A stretch of DNA of 64,000 bases from Whalleya microplaca (Eukaryota; Ascomycota; Sordariomycetes; Xylariales; Xylariaceae): positions 1-64,000 of the forward strand of contig MU385735.1 in NCBI GenBank assembly GCA_022497155.1. Reading direction: 5' to 3'. Of this stretch, positions 1 to 12,854 are shown one piece after another; the stretch's first letter is position 1, and every line of letters starts with the position of its first letter. The translations under genes were made by a program, and so were the position numbers. The notes below the pieces were generated by a model. That model did not search any database, was not told the origin of the DNA, and saw only the letters and a list, made by a program, of their open reading frames with translations.

Positions 1-95
1 ATTTAATTTATTTAATTTATTTAATTTATTTAATTTATTTAATTTATTTAATTTATTTAATTTATTTAATTTATTTAATTTATTTAATTTATTTA
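1..95. repeat. 9-bp AT minisatellite
   Basis: The first 95 bases are about 10.5 perfect head-to-tail copies of the 9-mer ATTTAATTT. The array starts at the window edge, so its true length is unknown. It contains no G or C and does not resemble a fungal TTAGGG telomere repeat. No function can be assigned. It may be a simple satellite of the AT-rich compartment. Confidence 0.95.
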
Positions 96-760
96 TAATA
101 TAAAGCTTTATAAGCCTTTAACTTTTAAGGCTAACTTAGCTTAAATAAAATAAAATAAATAAGAAAAATAAAAAATCTTAAACATTTAAATTATAATAAA
201 GCTATAACTTAAATATTAAATCTTTATTTTTTATATAATATATTACTTTACTTTATATTATTTATATTAAATAGTAGCACTTACTTTTATTTCATTATAG
301 TTATTATAATTATCGGATTTAAAATCGGCGTATTTTTTTAATAAAACTAATATTCCGACCGACATTTTAATTTAAACCGCGCCGTTATATACGTTTTTTA
401 TAAGGTTTATTATAACACCTAACGGAGCCGGATCGCTTATAAGCTAAAACTTCGGAAATCTTTTTTTATAAAGCTAGTACCCGAAACGAATATTTAAGTT
501 TAAATTACGTTAATTATAATTAAAATTAACACTTTAACGTCTTTTTTATAAAACTAATAACTAAAGCCGACATTTTAATTAACGGCGTGCGAGATTAAAT
601 TAACTAAACATTAATTTCTTTATAAGGTTTTAATATATCCTTTATAATTTATTTAGCTAATTTTTTATAAAGCTTTAATTACTACATTTATAAATACCTT
701 AGCTTAAAGCTTTTATTAATGTATTAAACGCCTTTAAATAAATCGAATTATTCCCGACAT
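96..760. other. AT-rich, RIP-degraded DNA without a gene
   Basis: No coding frame is recognisable. Weakly repeated pieces recur, such as TTTTTTATAA followed by a purine-rich stretch, and a CGACATTTTAATT motif near 358 and 568. This suggests a decayed older repeat. It is the target DNA into which the first large Gypsy element inserted at 760/761, and similar sequence resumes after 12261. Confidence 0.6.
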
Positions 761-987
761 TATTATGGGGCTAGTGTGCCGTGGCACATATATATCGCTT
801 GTCTTTTTCTTTTACTTTTAAATAAAATATATATAGCTTAGACGGCTTTGTCGCCGATAATAAACATATCTCTCCTTTCGATTAATCGCTATTATAAGTG
901 ACTTTTTCATTTTGTTGCTTTAATTACTTCTAATTAGCTAAGCTATAAAATAGCACCTCCTTTACCTTAACACCCTGTTCTAAGACA
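761..987 (+). repeat. 5' LTR of the 11.5-kb Gypsy element
   Basis: This 227-bp LTR begins TATTATGGGGCTAG (original TGTTATGGGG, judged from the copy at 61817) and ends AAGACA. The same LTR recurs at 12035-12261, 53717-53945 (inverted) and 61817-62037. Conserved blocks are the ATCGCTTGTC motif near the start and the GCACCTCCTTTACC block near the end. It keeps more C and G than the internal region. Confidence 0.85.
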
Positions 988-989
988 TT

Positions 990-1007
990 TGGCTCCCCCG
1001 GACAGGC
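990..1007 (+). other. Primer binding site
   Basis: TGGCTCCCCCGGACAGGC lies two bases after the 5' LTR. The TGG start (complement of a tRNA CCA end) and the position are those of a tRNA primer binding site for minus-strand DNA synthesis. The equivalent site on the inverted relative, just left of 53717, is partly RIP-mutated. The priming tRNA was not identified. Confidence 0.7.
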
Positions 1008-1804
1008 TTTAATTTCTTCGCCTTTTTAATTAATCGAAAAGAATAATCTAAATAAAGGCAGTAGTAAAATAGGACTAAAAAAAAGGACTTTAATAAAACC
1101 CCTAAAATTATTAAACTAACCGAACTTATAAAAAAAACACTAACTAAAAGAAAAAACTAACGGTAAACGATTATTTAAAATAAAAAAGTAATGTTAAAAA
1201 TAAATAAATTAATAAAAAAACCTATAAAAAATTTATAATATATATTAATAAGCTAATAATATAAAAATATAAAAATATAAAGAATATAAAATATAAAAAA
1301 TACGAGAATATAGTAATATAAAAATATAAAAAAATATAAGTTTTAATAAAGCAAGTTAAATATAAGAAAATTAATAGCACGAAAAATTAAAAAGGATTAG
1401 AAAATTATAAAATATATAGTAAATAATATACGAAAACGTATTACAGTTTAAACCTATAAAGTAAACTAAAATAAAATTTAGGTAACGAAAATAATATCCG
1501 AGCTTCTAACTAGCTTATAAGTGGTCCTATTACGCGATTAATTAATTAATATAATATAATGGCCAAATTAGCGACTTATTATCGAGATCCTCTTTAAAAG
1601 TTTCCTAATTTTTAAAGTTATTATTAGCGTCTTAAAGGATAGTTATAATCTTATATCTAAAATATTATAGGATTACGACCTAATATAATTAAAAAGAATA
1701 AAATATATTCCCCTAAAATTAAGTATAATTAAAGAATTAAAATAGCTAAATAATAAAACATTTTAAATTATATTAAATATAATTAAAAAAAGATCCCTCC
1801 GATT

Positions 1805-1854
1805 AACTAATAATTAAGGAACTAATAATTAAGGAACTAATAATTAAGGAACTA
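1805..1854 (+). repeat. 15-bp tandem repeat in Gypsy leader
   Basis: Three perfect copies of AACTAATAATTAAGG plus a partial fourth lie between the primer binding site and the gag remnant. The homologous point on the inverted relative is exactly where the hAT element junction falls (52911), so the repeat cannot be compared in that copy. Confidence 0.85.
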
Positions 1855-2029
1855 TTAATTTTATTATTAATTAAGGGTACTAATAAAATAAAAAAGATTC
1901 GGTATTATATAATTAAAATACTTAATCAGAAATAATTAGCCAAAAAACTTTATCCCTTAATATAATAAAAGATATATAAGTCGATAAAAAGCCTATAAAT
2001 TAAGATATAGCTTTTAATTAAAAGCGATT

Positions 2030-2720
2030 TACTATAACCGGAAAAACTAGGTTTATAGTAACGGCTATATTATTAAATTTTCGAAACTATTTATAGCTTT
2101 TATTTGATAGGAATAATATTATAAATTAAATCGAAAATATAATATATATATTCGATAGATACGGTTTAGAAAATAATATTAAAATTAAAGAAATGCTATA
2201 TTAAATAGACAATTAGATTAATAAATAACGGATTAAAACTTTACTAAAAAGTATTATTATTTAGAAAAAAATAAAAGCAGTTTTAAAGCAATATTTTAAA
2301 ATTAGTAACTTAAAGTAAATAAGAACCCCTATAAAACGGTTAAAAAACCTAAAAGGAAATAATAAATTATTCGGACCGACAGAAATTTATTATTATATTT
2401 TAGATTATTCGGTTCGAGTAAAAGACGTCCGGAAATAAAAGAAAATTAAAAAATAAAACGCTATTTTCGTTAGTAAGCTATAATAAAAAATCGATTAAAA
2501 AATTATTAAATAGATTATATAGTCTTATTTAAAATTATATAACGAGCTTTTCGAATTAAATTATAAAAAAGCTTAGAACGTTATATATATATAAGCGGAT
2601 ATTATAATCGGCTTAATAAATTATAACAGCCGTAATATCCGATAGGTTTCGCCCGATCGATAATATAAAAATAAATTAATTAATCGTTAACGTTCGGTTC
2701 GGTTCCGCTTACTATTAATA
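2030..2720 (+). pseudogene. gag remnant of the 11.5-kb Gypsy element
   Basis: A + strand frame with many TAA/TAG stops keeps a gag-like pattern. A block around 2150-2220 reads like RYGLENNIKIKEMLY and is followed by lysine-rich helices. Its place after the leader and before pol fits gag, which packages the RNA in virus-like particles. No zinc knuckle was recognised. The boundaries are approximate and the family call rests on position more than on sequence. Confidence 0.4.
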
Positions 2721-5439
2721 AGCCTAAAATAGCTTAAAGTTATCCTAAAAAAAAGACTCTATTTTTTTAGCTAAATAAAATAAAGAACCTAATTAAATCT
2801 ATAAAATAGATATTTATTATATAACTTAAAACTAACGAAAATTTTATTATATTTATAAAAAAATTTCGATTAATATTACCGAAATTAAAATATTATATCT
2901 TATAAAAAGAAACCTTTATTTAATAAAATACTTAAAAACGTAAAATAAAAAATATATTTTTTTATATTTATTACGCCAGGTTTTTAAATAAAAAAAAATA
3001 TAAAAAATATAACAGCCGATAAAATTAAAATAGTCGATATATATTATAACCGACATTATTCTAAAGGTATAATCGAAATACTTATTTCCTTTATAAAAAA
3101 CTAGGCTACTTTTCTACTATTTATTTCCTAATAGCGTCGTTAAGCCGTAACGATATAATACGATATAATAATTAATTTAAGGGATATTTTATCGGAAGTT
3201 TTTAAGCTGCTCCCGAAATTAGAAATATTTTATTTCCTAAATATATAATTACCGAAAGCAAAATAAATAAAAAAAATATTATTTAAACTTACCTATAATT
3301 TTTATATAAAATAAAAATATACGGTATTTAAATTTAAAAATTAACTTATTATTATCTCTATAAATATAGCAAGATCGAAAAAAATATAAAATTTAAATAA
3401 AACTATAATTTTATTTAATTAATAGTTAATTTATAAAATCGCAACCCGGAAATAATACTAGCTATAGATTTAAAAATTAATAATATTAGAATAAAAAGCC
3501 TAAAAAGTAATACTTTTTATAAATTTATAAACCTATAAAATTATTTTTAAAAGGAACTAATTATTAATAAAAATGGGAATTCTATATATAAAGTAGTAAT
3601 TAAACTATCTTAATATAAAAGTAAAAATAAAATTAACGTTTTAATATTAAAAAGACATAAAAATATAAATAATAATATATCTGTAAAAAAAACGATCAAT
3701 AAAGTACTATTAAAGCTAAACCTTTTATTTTTAATAGTCTTAAAAACGCCGAAACAGACCTAAGTTAATATGCCAGAAAATATTACACCTAATTAATTAG
3801 TTTTAGCTTTAATTTCGGAATATTAAAAAAAAATCTCTAAAAATGTAATAAAAAGATTTAAAGTTTTATAAAATAATTTAATTAAATATTATACGGGATT
3901 TAATAAAGTATTATTTTAATATCTATTTAATAAAACAAATAAAATAAGTCGAAAGCCTTATAAGACAATTTATATTTTTTTAGCCGAAATAATCAATTAG
4001 TAGCAATAAAGATAGCAATTTTAATTTAATTTTATATCAAATATATTATAGCTAATTTTTACGCCCAATAAATTTTAAAACAGCCTTATAAATATATCGA
4101 TTAATAATATATCTATAATACCCAGTAACGCTACCTAAATTATTATAGTATTTCTGCCGGTATTTATCCGGGATATTAAAGTATATATCTAACTATTGCC
4201 CCAATTAACTATAAAAATTAGTTTTAAAAAATATAAAAACTTAATTACTATAGTTATTAATATAGATGCTTAGTTAAATATTATTACGTAATTATATATT
4301 TTTAAGTATTAAATATTTATATAAAAAACTAAAATTACGTAATCCGGCTTTAATATATTAGTAAATAATAAAACTAAAAGCCTTAGCCTAATCGAAAGAC
4401 CTATATAATTAGCAAGCTATAACTTACCGCTACCGATTTATATAGTCAGAAACTTTAAAGCCGTATTTCCGTTATTTTTCGGCTTTAATTTCATTTTTTA
4501 ATCGCATATAATAATTTACTCTAAAAAAGGCTTATTAATAGTTTCGATATTTTTCGGAAATATTAAAATTATAATACCTTTTATATATAATAAGCTAATT
4601 AAACGAACCTTAACTAACGTTGTTAATCTTTCGGAAAATTAATAACCGCCGATATTAAAGGTTAAATTAATAATAAATAAAAGCCTTAAAATATTACAGT
4701 AATAATAAACCTAACAAAACTTAAAAATATAATTTAAAATAACTTAAGTTTAAAATAAGTCGGTAAATAAATAGAAATTACTATTAATAAAATATTTTAA
4801 AATAATAATTAAATATAAATTTTACTATTTAATAATTATTTATTAGGTTTATTATAAAAAACTATTAGAAAAAAATCTAAATAAGTAATATAATATATAA
4901 TATTATATCGTAAAAAAATATTACGGAAAAACGAAATTAAGTTATATATAATATATAAATTAAAGGTATAAAAAATTTACTTAATCGATAATACCGAATC
5001 GAATAATATAGTCCCTTTAAGGTCGATTAATTAAAAGCAAATAATATTATAAAATATAGAGCTAAATTTCGAACCTTAAAGTATATTTAAAACAAACAAA
5101 AAATATAAAAATATTATTCCGCGTTTCGCTTCCGTATTATAAAATACTAAATTAACGAAAGAACGTTTAAATATTATTAAAATAAAGCTACTAAATATAA
5201 AGCTTACAAATTAAAAGAAAATAATACTAATCAAAATTCTTTATTAATAAAAAATAACATTAGCTTAAAATTTTATAAAAATCGGCCGAATTAAAAAAGA
5301 AATATCTCTTCCGTATAAAATCAAAATAATATTATATAATATATAATAAGCTAGATTAATTTTTATTTTAGCGTTACTAAAAATATAGGTTTTAAATATT
5401 TTATAAAGTTAGCTTAAAAATAAAATATTAAAAAAATCT

Positions 5440-5800
5440 TATACTTTATACCGTAATATTTAATTTATAATTAAGAAAAAAAATAAAAGCTTTCGATTAA
5501 TTAATTCGGCTATAAAACTAAATATTATATAAATATAAAACGCCTTCCTTCCGAGTAATTATAACAAATTTACGGAAGAATTTATTATATAAGTAATAAT
5601 TTTTATAATAGACTTCTTTTTAAAATATAATTAAATATTATTATTTATATTTAGCAAAAATTATACTATATTTTCGATACCGATCGGGTTTTTCTAGATA
5701 ACAACTTTACTATAAAAAGAGATTAATTCGGTAATATAGTTTTTACGTATTATTACCCGGATTTTATTCGACTTTATACCTAATAAATGCGAGCTATTTT
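5440..5800 (+). pseudogene. Reverse transcriptase remnant, apparently internally deleted
   Basis: The + strand keeps the signature of one fungal Gypsy RT group: a stretch reading DAFLPPS.DEFTEEF, then IDFFS.YNQ around 5550-5640, then FLDNN at 5691-5702. FLDN matches the catalytic FLDD pair with the second aspartate changed to asparagine (GAC to AAC). Only about 20 residues separate the YNQ block from FLDN, where the family usually has roughly 60, so part of the palm domain seems to be missing. RIP-type stops are scattered through it. Confidence 0.65.
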
Positions 5801-6379
5801 TTAATAATATTAATATTAAAAAGCCAAAAACGAGATATAATAATTAAAAAATCGTACTAAAAATAAAACGATTTATTTATAAACATTTAAAAAATATTAA
5901 TAATATTTTATTTAATTTTAAACTAGTAAAAGCTATAGCTAATACGGAAAAAAGCGATTAATATAAAAACGCTACTGTTATTATCGGCTATTTATATAAT
6001 ATTAATAGTCGTTCTTTTAATTAAACTAAGGTTATTAAAATTATGAAATAAATACCTTATAATAATGTTTTTAAAATACGGGCATTTCTAAAAATTATAG
6101 TTTATTATTATATATAAATCATATATTATACGTTAATTACTTTATTACTAATAAAACTTCTCCGGAAAAACGTAAATTAAAAATAGGAAATAAAATAATA
6201 ATAAGCTATAAATAAATTTAAAATAGCGTTAATTAATATACCCTAATTAATTACGTTCGATTATATAAACAGATATATTATTTAGCTTAAAATTAATACG
6301 TTAAACATTAAATAAAAGTATATATTAAAATAAGAAATTAATAAATACGTTTAACTTATGAGATTTAAATCTAATATAT

Positions 6380-6690
6380 AAAAAAGGTTAGAACTTAATT
6401 ACAATATTACAAAATAAGAATATTTCGGAATAGTTAAGTCTTTTCGACAACTGCGAAATTACTTTTACAGCATAAGATTTATTTTCGAAACTAATACTAA
6501 AGTTTTAATCGCTTAATTAAATAATAAATTCTCTAGTTTATTTAATGCGACATTAACTTAATAAATAGCTTTTATTAAAATATTTAATTTCGAAATAAAA
6601 TATATTCTTAGAAAACGATATTAAATAACGGATAGTTTATTATATAAACTATTAAAGCTATTTAATAAGCTAAATAATTAATAAAAAAAA
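6380..6690 (+). pseudogene. RNase H remnant of the 11.5-kb Gypsy element
   Basis: Around 6445-6660 one frame reads LRNYFYSIRFIFETNTKVLI, followed by LNN and IAFIKIFNFEIKYI. This is the pattern of the C-terminal half of Gypsy RNase H (FRFWLYG.F.LETDA, then W.RLFDF.V.H.PG). The central ETDA aspartate is now asparagine. Stops fall where CAA, CAG or TGG codons would be expected. It follows the RT remnant in the normal pol order. Confidence 0.7.
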
Positions 6691-7019
6691 AGTCGACAAC
6701 TTTATTAATATTTAACTTAACGTCTTTATAGTAAAAATATTTTAATTAAATAAACTAATATAAGAAGTACCGGAATTCTCCCTACTATCTATTATTTTAT
6801 ACCTATTAAAAAACTAGTCTAAAACTTCCTAAAAAATCGTAATATACCTTAATACCCTAAAGCTACTTAATCGACTAAAAAGTTTTAATATAACGAGATA
6901 ATATTATACAAAAGCAAACTTCCGGAATAAAACTATTAAGTATATAATTTAAAAAGGAATTTTATAACAAAAACCTTATAAGAAATATAGCTAATAGTAT
7001 ATTATTAATAATATTAATT

Positions 7020-10000
7020 AACAAAAATATATTATTAAAAACTGCCACTTAAAAGTTAAAACATATCGAAAACGTAAATCGATTTATAATAAAATAGTTA
7101 AATTTTATTATTAAAAAAATATATTAAGAGATTTAAACTGCCGTTAAATATTACTTAAAATGCCAGCTTTTTATAAATAAACGATTTAAAAATTAAGGAC
7201 TTTTTTTAACGCCAAAATAATTATTAACTATTTAAATTATTAATATTTAGTTTTTCCCGAATAATAATAAATATTCGGCTATTATTAAAATAAAAAATAA
7301 ACTATTAAAGTAGCTTAAAGCTAAGGCACTAAGAAATATTATAATAATTAAGGTATAAAAGTTCCTTTAAAACTATATTTATATTAACTATAGTATCTTT
7401 ATAATAATTAAATATAATAAAGGCTTAAAAAATAAAGCAAAGGTAACTAAAGGTATTATATAGCTAAATATTAAAATATAAGTCGGACCTATATATTACT
7501 CTTAAATGTAAAGATAAATAAAAGTAGGCTATCGACTAATTATAAAATCCCTTATATATATAACAGGAAAAACTAATAAATTATAAGTTAAAAAACTTAA
7601 AGCTATATTTTAAGCTAATTAAATATTTATATAAAAATATAGGTTTATACCGTATAAACTAGTTTATAATAAAAAACTTATTATACCGATTGAAATAGTT
7701 TTATTATTTTAGCGGGTCCTTAATTAGTCGAATATTTATAATAAGGAAAATTTTATTATTAAAAAGGTAAAGATATTTAAATAATAGGATGAAAATGTCG
7801 CAAAAGTAGCATAAATCTTAATGAAAAAACAAAAAAAAAGCGGCGGAACAAAATAATTAACGATACCCCTTAAAAAACGGTTAGAACCGTTAAAATAAGG
7901 CAGCCTAGTTTTATTTTATAATATAATACGAAATATCGATATATCTAAAAATAAGAAACTAAAATATAAATAAACTAAGCCCTATCGAATTACAAAAAAA
8001 TAAAAATAAAATAAGTTTTTCTTTAAAAAATTAAATAAAGTAATATTATAAGGAATATTTTCTTTTAATCGGCTAAAAAAATTTATTCGAGATATAAAAA
8101 GGTATTAGAAATTTAGCGAGCCTTATAATAACTATTAGTTAAGTAGTTATAATAAAATAAAAGATAATTATAAAAATGTTAAACTAGCAAACGATAATAT
8201 AGCATATTAAAATAAAAATATACAAAAAAGCCCGGTAATTTATAGCTAAATTAAAAAGGTCGAGCCTAATAAAAATTAAAAAATTATAAAAAATAAAATA
8301 CCTAAAAAATAGTTAAAGTTAGACTATTTAAAATATTATTAGCGGAACAAAAAACCTATAATCGAATATTAAAGAAATAGTACTAATAAATTAGATTATT
8401 TTTTTTTACGTTTTATATAAATTAATATTTTATAAAAATAAGGTTTTATAAGGTTATAGCAGATATAAAAAAGTAATAAAAAAAAAGCTTAAATTAAAGA
8501 ATATAACCGTAAATTTTAATATATAACTAATTAATTAAACAAAAAAAAACTATTATAAACTATAAATAAAGCTATTTATAATTTCGGTAAAAAAAACAGA
8601 TTTCCTTAATAATTTAGCCTAAATATATATTACTTATAAAATAACCTATTAAAATAAAATTGTTATAATTAATATCGCTATTAAAAAAAGAATCTCTTAA
8701 TCGACAAACTTATAAATATATATATTTCTTATCCCGGAACAAATATTTATTTACTTAAATACCGACTATATAATTCTTATACAAACTCCCGAACTAGCTT
8801 TTTATTAATCGATATTTATAAAATAACTATATTTTATTATAGCGCCTATCTTTAAAACTAACAAACCGATTTTTATAAAGCCGGTAAAAATTTTTATTAT
8901 AGGTACTATATTTTTAAATAAAAATTTCAAATTATATATAGCGATTTTCGATTAAGCAAAACATTAAATTACTAATAAGATTAGTTTCGCAAATTTCGAT
9001 AAAAAAAGGATATCGTTAATCAAAAAGGTATTTCGTTATTTTAAAATATTTAATACATTTTAAGGCAAGCTTTTATATTTAATTTTTATAATAAAATTTC
9101 GAGGCCGTAAATTCCTAAATATAATACCGACCTTTTTTAAAACTATTAAAAAATTTAATTTCTACTAGTCGAATTATTTTATATTAATTAGTAAAAATTA
9201 TATATATTAAATAAAAAAAAGACTTACCCGGATAAATTTATTTGTTATATTAGCTTTTAAAAAATAGCGACTTATATTATTTTTTTAAAATAAAAAAAGC
9301 TTATTTTTATTAGTTTTTAAATTAAAGCAATTAAATTTAATACTAAAATAGGGACTAAAACGCAATTAACGTTTTTTACTATCGAATTAGGAGTTCTTAA
9401 TCGCTTAAGAACGGCAGACTTAAGACATAAAAAAAACTTAACGCTAAAATATAAATCGATAGAAAAAAAAAAAAAAAGTTTCTAACTATTTATATAGTCG
9501 ATTTATTTATTTCAGAAAAGAAGCAATAATAAAATAAAACGGGATAAAGAAATTAAAAAAAAATTACAAAAACTAAGGTTATTTTAATAAAATTTAACTC
9601 GATTAAATAGCGGGAGTTTAATACCTACTTTACGAGTTCTAAAAAAAGAATTGCCGATACGCGTTTTATCCCAGATATTTATTAGATTTTAACAAACTAT
9701 TATAACCCGATAAAAACGTTTAAGGTTATTTAGCTCTCAATTAACGCTATTACAATAAAAAATTTAATTCCTAAATATAGAACCCTTTATAAAAGAGAGA
9801 GGAATAAACAACTTATATAAAGACTTAATAAAAGAAGTTCCTTTCTTTTTTTTTGCCCCCTATATAATAACGAGCTTTACGATATAATTACAAATAATTA
9901 ATTAAATAAATATTATAAAGCGAAAATAAAAAATAAATAGTTAGGTTAGTAATTATTAAAAGAAAGAAAGGGTATAAAATATAAAAATAAAATAAATAAA

Positions 10001-12034
10001 AAGTATAATAAGTAGCCTGGAAAACGTACTAAGGCTAAATCGAGTAAGCCGACTTTTAAAATTAGTAATAACGATTTAAATACTCTATTATATTTAATAT
10101 TTGGCCTATTATAAGTTTAAACAATTGATTAAAAATAAAAAAGACTTCTTAATTTACCCTTATTTGTTATAAATTAAAACCTAACGTAAAAAGGTTTTTT
10201 TTATACTAATTTATTAATAACTTTTACCTAATTATTTGTTAATTTTTTGCCCTTACTTTTTATTATTTTTAATTAATTAGTTAAGTTTTTTTGCAGCTTT
10301 ACATTAGCTTATCGTAATAATATTATACCTTAAACTTTACTTTTTATATATTAAGATATCGTTACAGCTATTATAGCTTAAAAAATTACCTAAGTTATTT
10401 AAGAAAAGAAAAAATAAATATAAAAACTGGAATAAAAATAAGAAAGTTAATTAAGCGGCCCGTAAAAACCCTAAGCCTGTTTTAAAAGCTAATATTAAAT
10501 TTAAGGCTATACTTAAAAATAAGGCTAAAATTAAGTTTGCAGCTAATTTTAACCCTAAATATAAGGCTAAAATAACCTTATTTACTAATTCGCCCCTATA
10601 AAAGCAGCTTCCCTTTTTAGATTTTAATATATTCGTTATAGCAGCTAATATTAATTTCTATATTATTAATTAATTTCGCGGCCTTTTTATTAAAATATAT
10701 AAACCTAAACCCTAGATTAAAAATAAGCTATAGTATTTAAAACAAAAGATTAAATAAATTATCAATTTCTTAGAAATAGATTTCTTATTAGTTAAAAGCG
10801 ATAAAATACCTAAAGTTACTTTTAATCGAAACGCCCCTCCTAATTATAATAAAAATAAATAGAAAGTAAATAAAGTACTAAGTTTATATAATATTTTTTT
10901 TATTTACTATAAGCGTTAATATTATAATACCACTTTTATAACTGCTATAATTTAAATAAATATTACTACTTTTAAAAAAGGACTTATTAAAACGGAAATT
11001 TACCCTAAAACTATTATAAAACTTAATTAAAAAATTACCTAAATTAATAACCAGTTTTTTTTTTCGGATTATTTTAAATAACCCCCGGTTTTTTATATTA
11101 ACGGTATTTATATATTTACGTAACTCTATAGCTACTAATATTAAAAAAAAGGCAGCTTTTATTTTTTTTAATTATTATATTAGTAAGAATTTATATTATT
11201 TTTTTATTTAACTTTATAAGTACTTATAATAAAAAAAGAGTTCGGGCTACTTTTAATTAACTGCGCTAGGTTTAGGTCTAATAAAATAACATAATTCCTA
11301 TTTATATTAGACTTATTTAAATAATATAACAGTAAAATAGATTTAATTGCGGCTTTTAGGTAGCTTATTTAATTTTTCGCCTTTTTCGCTCCCCTATTAC
11401 ATTTTTTCGCCTTTATAAAAATCCTTATTCTATTAACGAAAAACGAGAAATAAAAAGCTAGATTATAAAAATAAAGCAAATAATAATTTATAAAGTTATT
11501 AATTAACCCGATAGCTCTAATAAACCAGAACGAGAACCCGAACTTAAACTTACCCTTACCTCTAGCTTATTTTAAGTAAAAAAAATATCCCGACGTTAGC
11601 TTAAACTATATAAAGTTTATATAAGTCTCCTAAATCTCGATTAACATTAACCTTTCCTAAAAAAACGATAAAAAGCTACTTATCGAAATAAGAAGGCTTA
11701 TATTTTATACAAATAAGTAAAAAATAAATTTACCGCGCTAAGAAAACAACCATAGCTTATTTTTCCTATAGGATAAAATAGTTAGGCAGATTACAAAAGA
11801 CGTATAGCTATTATTAATTAATAAAGAACTCTTTTTTCTGTTAAGCCTAGTCGATTAAAATATATAAAACGACGTAAGTTTATTAGAAAATATATAGAAT
11901 TAGATAAAAAAGAAAGGGTAATTAAACTTAAGGCGAAAGCTTTTAAAAAGTAAATAAAGTAAATGCTTTTTACGTTTATATTAATTAATTAGATTTTCTT
12001 ATAATAAAAACATTTATAACAAAATCTAAAAAAA
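7020..12034 (+). other. Integrase-side and unresolved 3' part of the Gypsy element
   Basis: Position predicts integrase at about 7.0-7.8 kb, but its HHCC and DDE motifs could not be read with confidence. From about 7.8 to 12.0 kb no domain was recognised. A lysine-rich stretch with repeated AAGGCTAAAATTAAG-like units lies at 10440-10580. GC rises slightly at 10.4-11.7 kb. The last bases before the 3' LTR, AAAATCTAAAAAAATA, could be a RIP-mutated polypurine tract. Confidence 0.4.
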
Positions 12035-12261
12035 TATTATAGGGCTAATATACCGTAATATATATATATCGCTTGTCTTTTTTTTTTACTCTCAGATAGA
12101 ATATATATAGCTCAGACAGCCTTATCGCCGATAATAAACATATCTCTCCTTTCGATCAATTACCGTTATAAATGACTCTTTTATTTCGTCGCTTTAATTA
12201 CTTCCGATCAGCTAAGCCATAAAGTAGCACCTCCTTTACCCTAACACCCTATCCCAAGACA
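12035..12261 (+). repeat. 3' LTR of the 11.5-kb Gypsy element
   Basis: This LTR is the same length (227 bp) as the 5' copy. It begins TATTATAGGGCTAATATACC and ends CAAGACA. It differs from the 5' copy mainly by transitions. Confidence 0.85.
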
Positions 12262-12539
12262 ATATATATTTAAATAATACCGGAACCGGGTTTTTTTCTT
12301 TATAAGGCTAAAATACCGATATTAAGGTTTTTTAAACTAATACGTATTTTATAAATTCGCTTTAAATATATAATCACTTTTTATTTACTTTTACGTTATA
12401 ATTACCTTTTCCGTATAAATTTAATAGTTATTAAATTTATTTTATATCTTTTTTTATAAAATCCGCTACTTGATTAATAAACGCGTAAATTATATAACTT
12501 ACTTTATTTTAAATAAGTTATTAAGAATTTTTTTTCTAT
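12262..12539. other. AT-rich DNA without a gene
   Basis: RIP-degraded sequence lies between the large element and a young solo LTR. No reading frame or repeat family was recognised. The TTTTTTATAAAATCCGCTAC-like wording resembles 600-700, as expected if it continues the same pre-insertion DNA. Confidence 0.5.
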
Positions 12540-12850
12540 TGTAATGGGGCAAGGGGATTACGGGTATTGACAGCAGTTTAGGAGCCACTAAAAGCCCCTT
12601 AGAGCCACGTCACAGGGCACTTCACAGGGCACTCCACAGGGTATTCACAGGGCACTCCACAGGGCAATTTACAGTAGATCACATACCTGTATTTAGCTAA
12701 CCTTTTCCCTCACATCTCCTTCACTTTTTTGCAATAGATATCACTAAATAGTCAGATAAATACACACACAGATAGCTTTAGTAGCTATATACACTCATTT
12801 TTAACTTAATATCTCACTTTCGCTTCACCTCGACACCCTGTCTTAAAACA
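12540..12850. mobile_element. Young, un-RIPed solo LTR
   Basis: This 311-bp LTR starts TGTAATGGGGC and ends CTTAAAACA. It is flanked by perfect 4-bp duplications CTAT (12536-12539 and 12851-12854), with no internal retrotransposon sequence beside it. It is conspicuously GC-rich against its surroundings and keeps CpA and TpG. Inside are five CACAGGG units (about 12610-12668) with flanking CACTC or TATT spacers. A homologous copy at 14357-14654 is heavily RIP-mutated. The two share the internal GATAGCTTTAGTAGCTATAT block in original and mutated form. Orientation is not determined. Confidence 0.85.
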
Positions 12851-12854
12851 CTAT

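Larger units (their letters stand above)
761..12261 (+). mobile_element. Large RIP-mutated Ty3/Gypsy LTR retrotransposon (11.5 kb)
   Basis: Two direct 227-bp LTRs (761-987 and 12035-12261) bound this element. It is flanked by a 4-bp target duplication, ACAT at 757-760 and ATAT at 12262-12265, which differ by one C-to-T change. A primer binding site follows the left LTR, so the element reads left to right. Remnants of gag, reverse transcriptase and RNase H, all full of stops, can be followed on the + strand. At 11.5 kb it is longer than the 5-8 kb usual for Gypsy. The stretch from about 7.8 to 12.0 kb, downstream of the expected integrase, is unexplained and could be an unrecognised nested insertion or an extra reading frame. 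A - strand relative starts at 53945 and its first 0.8 kb matches 988-1806. Confidence 0.8.

Noticed and set aside
1..95. Telomere repeat
   Set aside because: The unit ATTTAATTT has no G-rich strand and cannot be derived from TTAGGG arrays by a simple uniform change.
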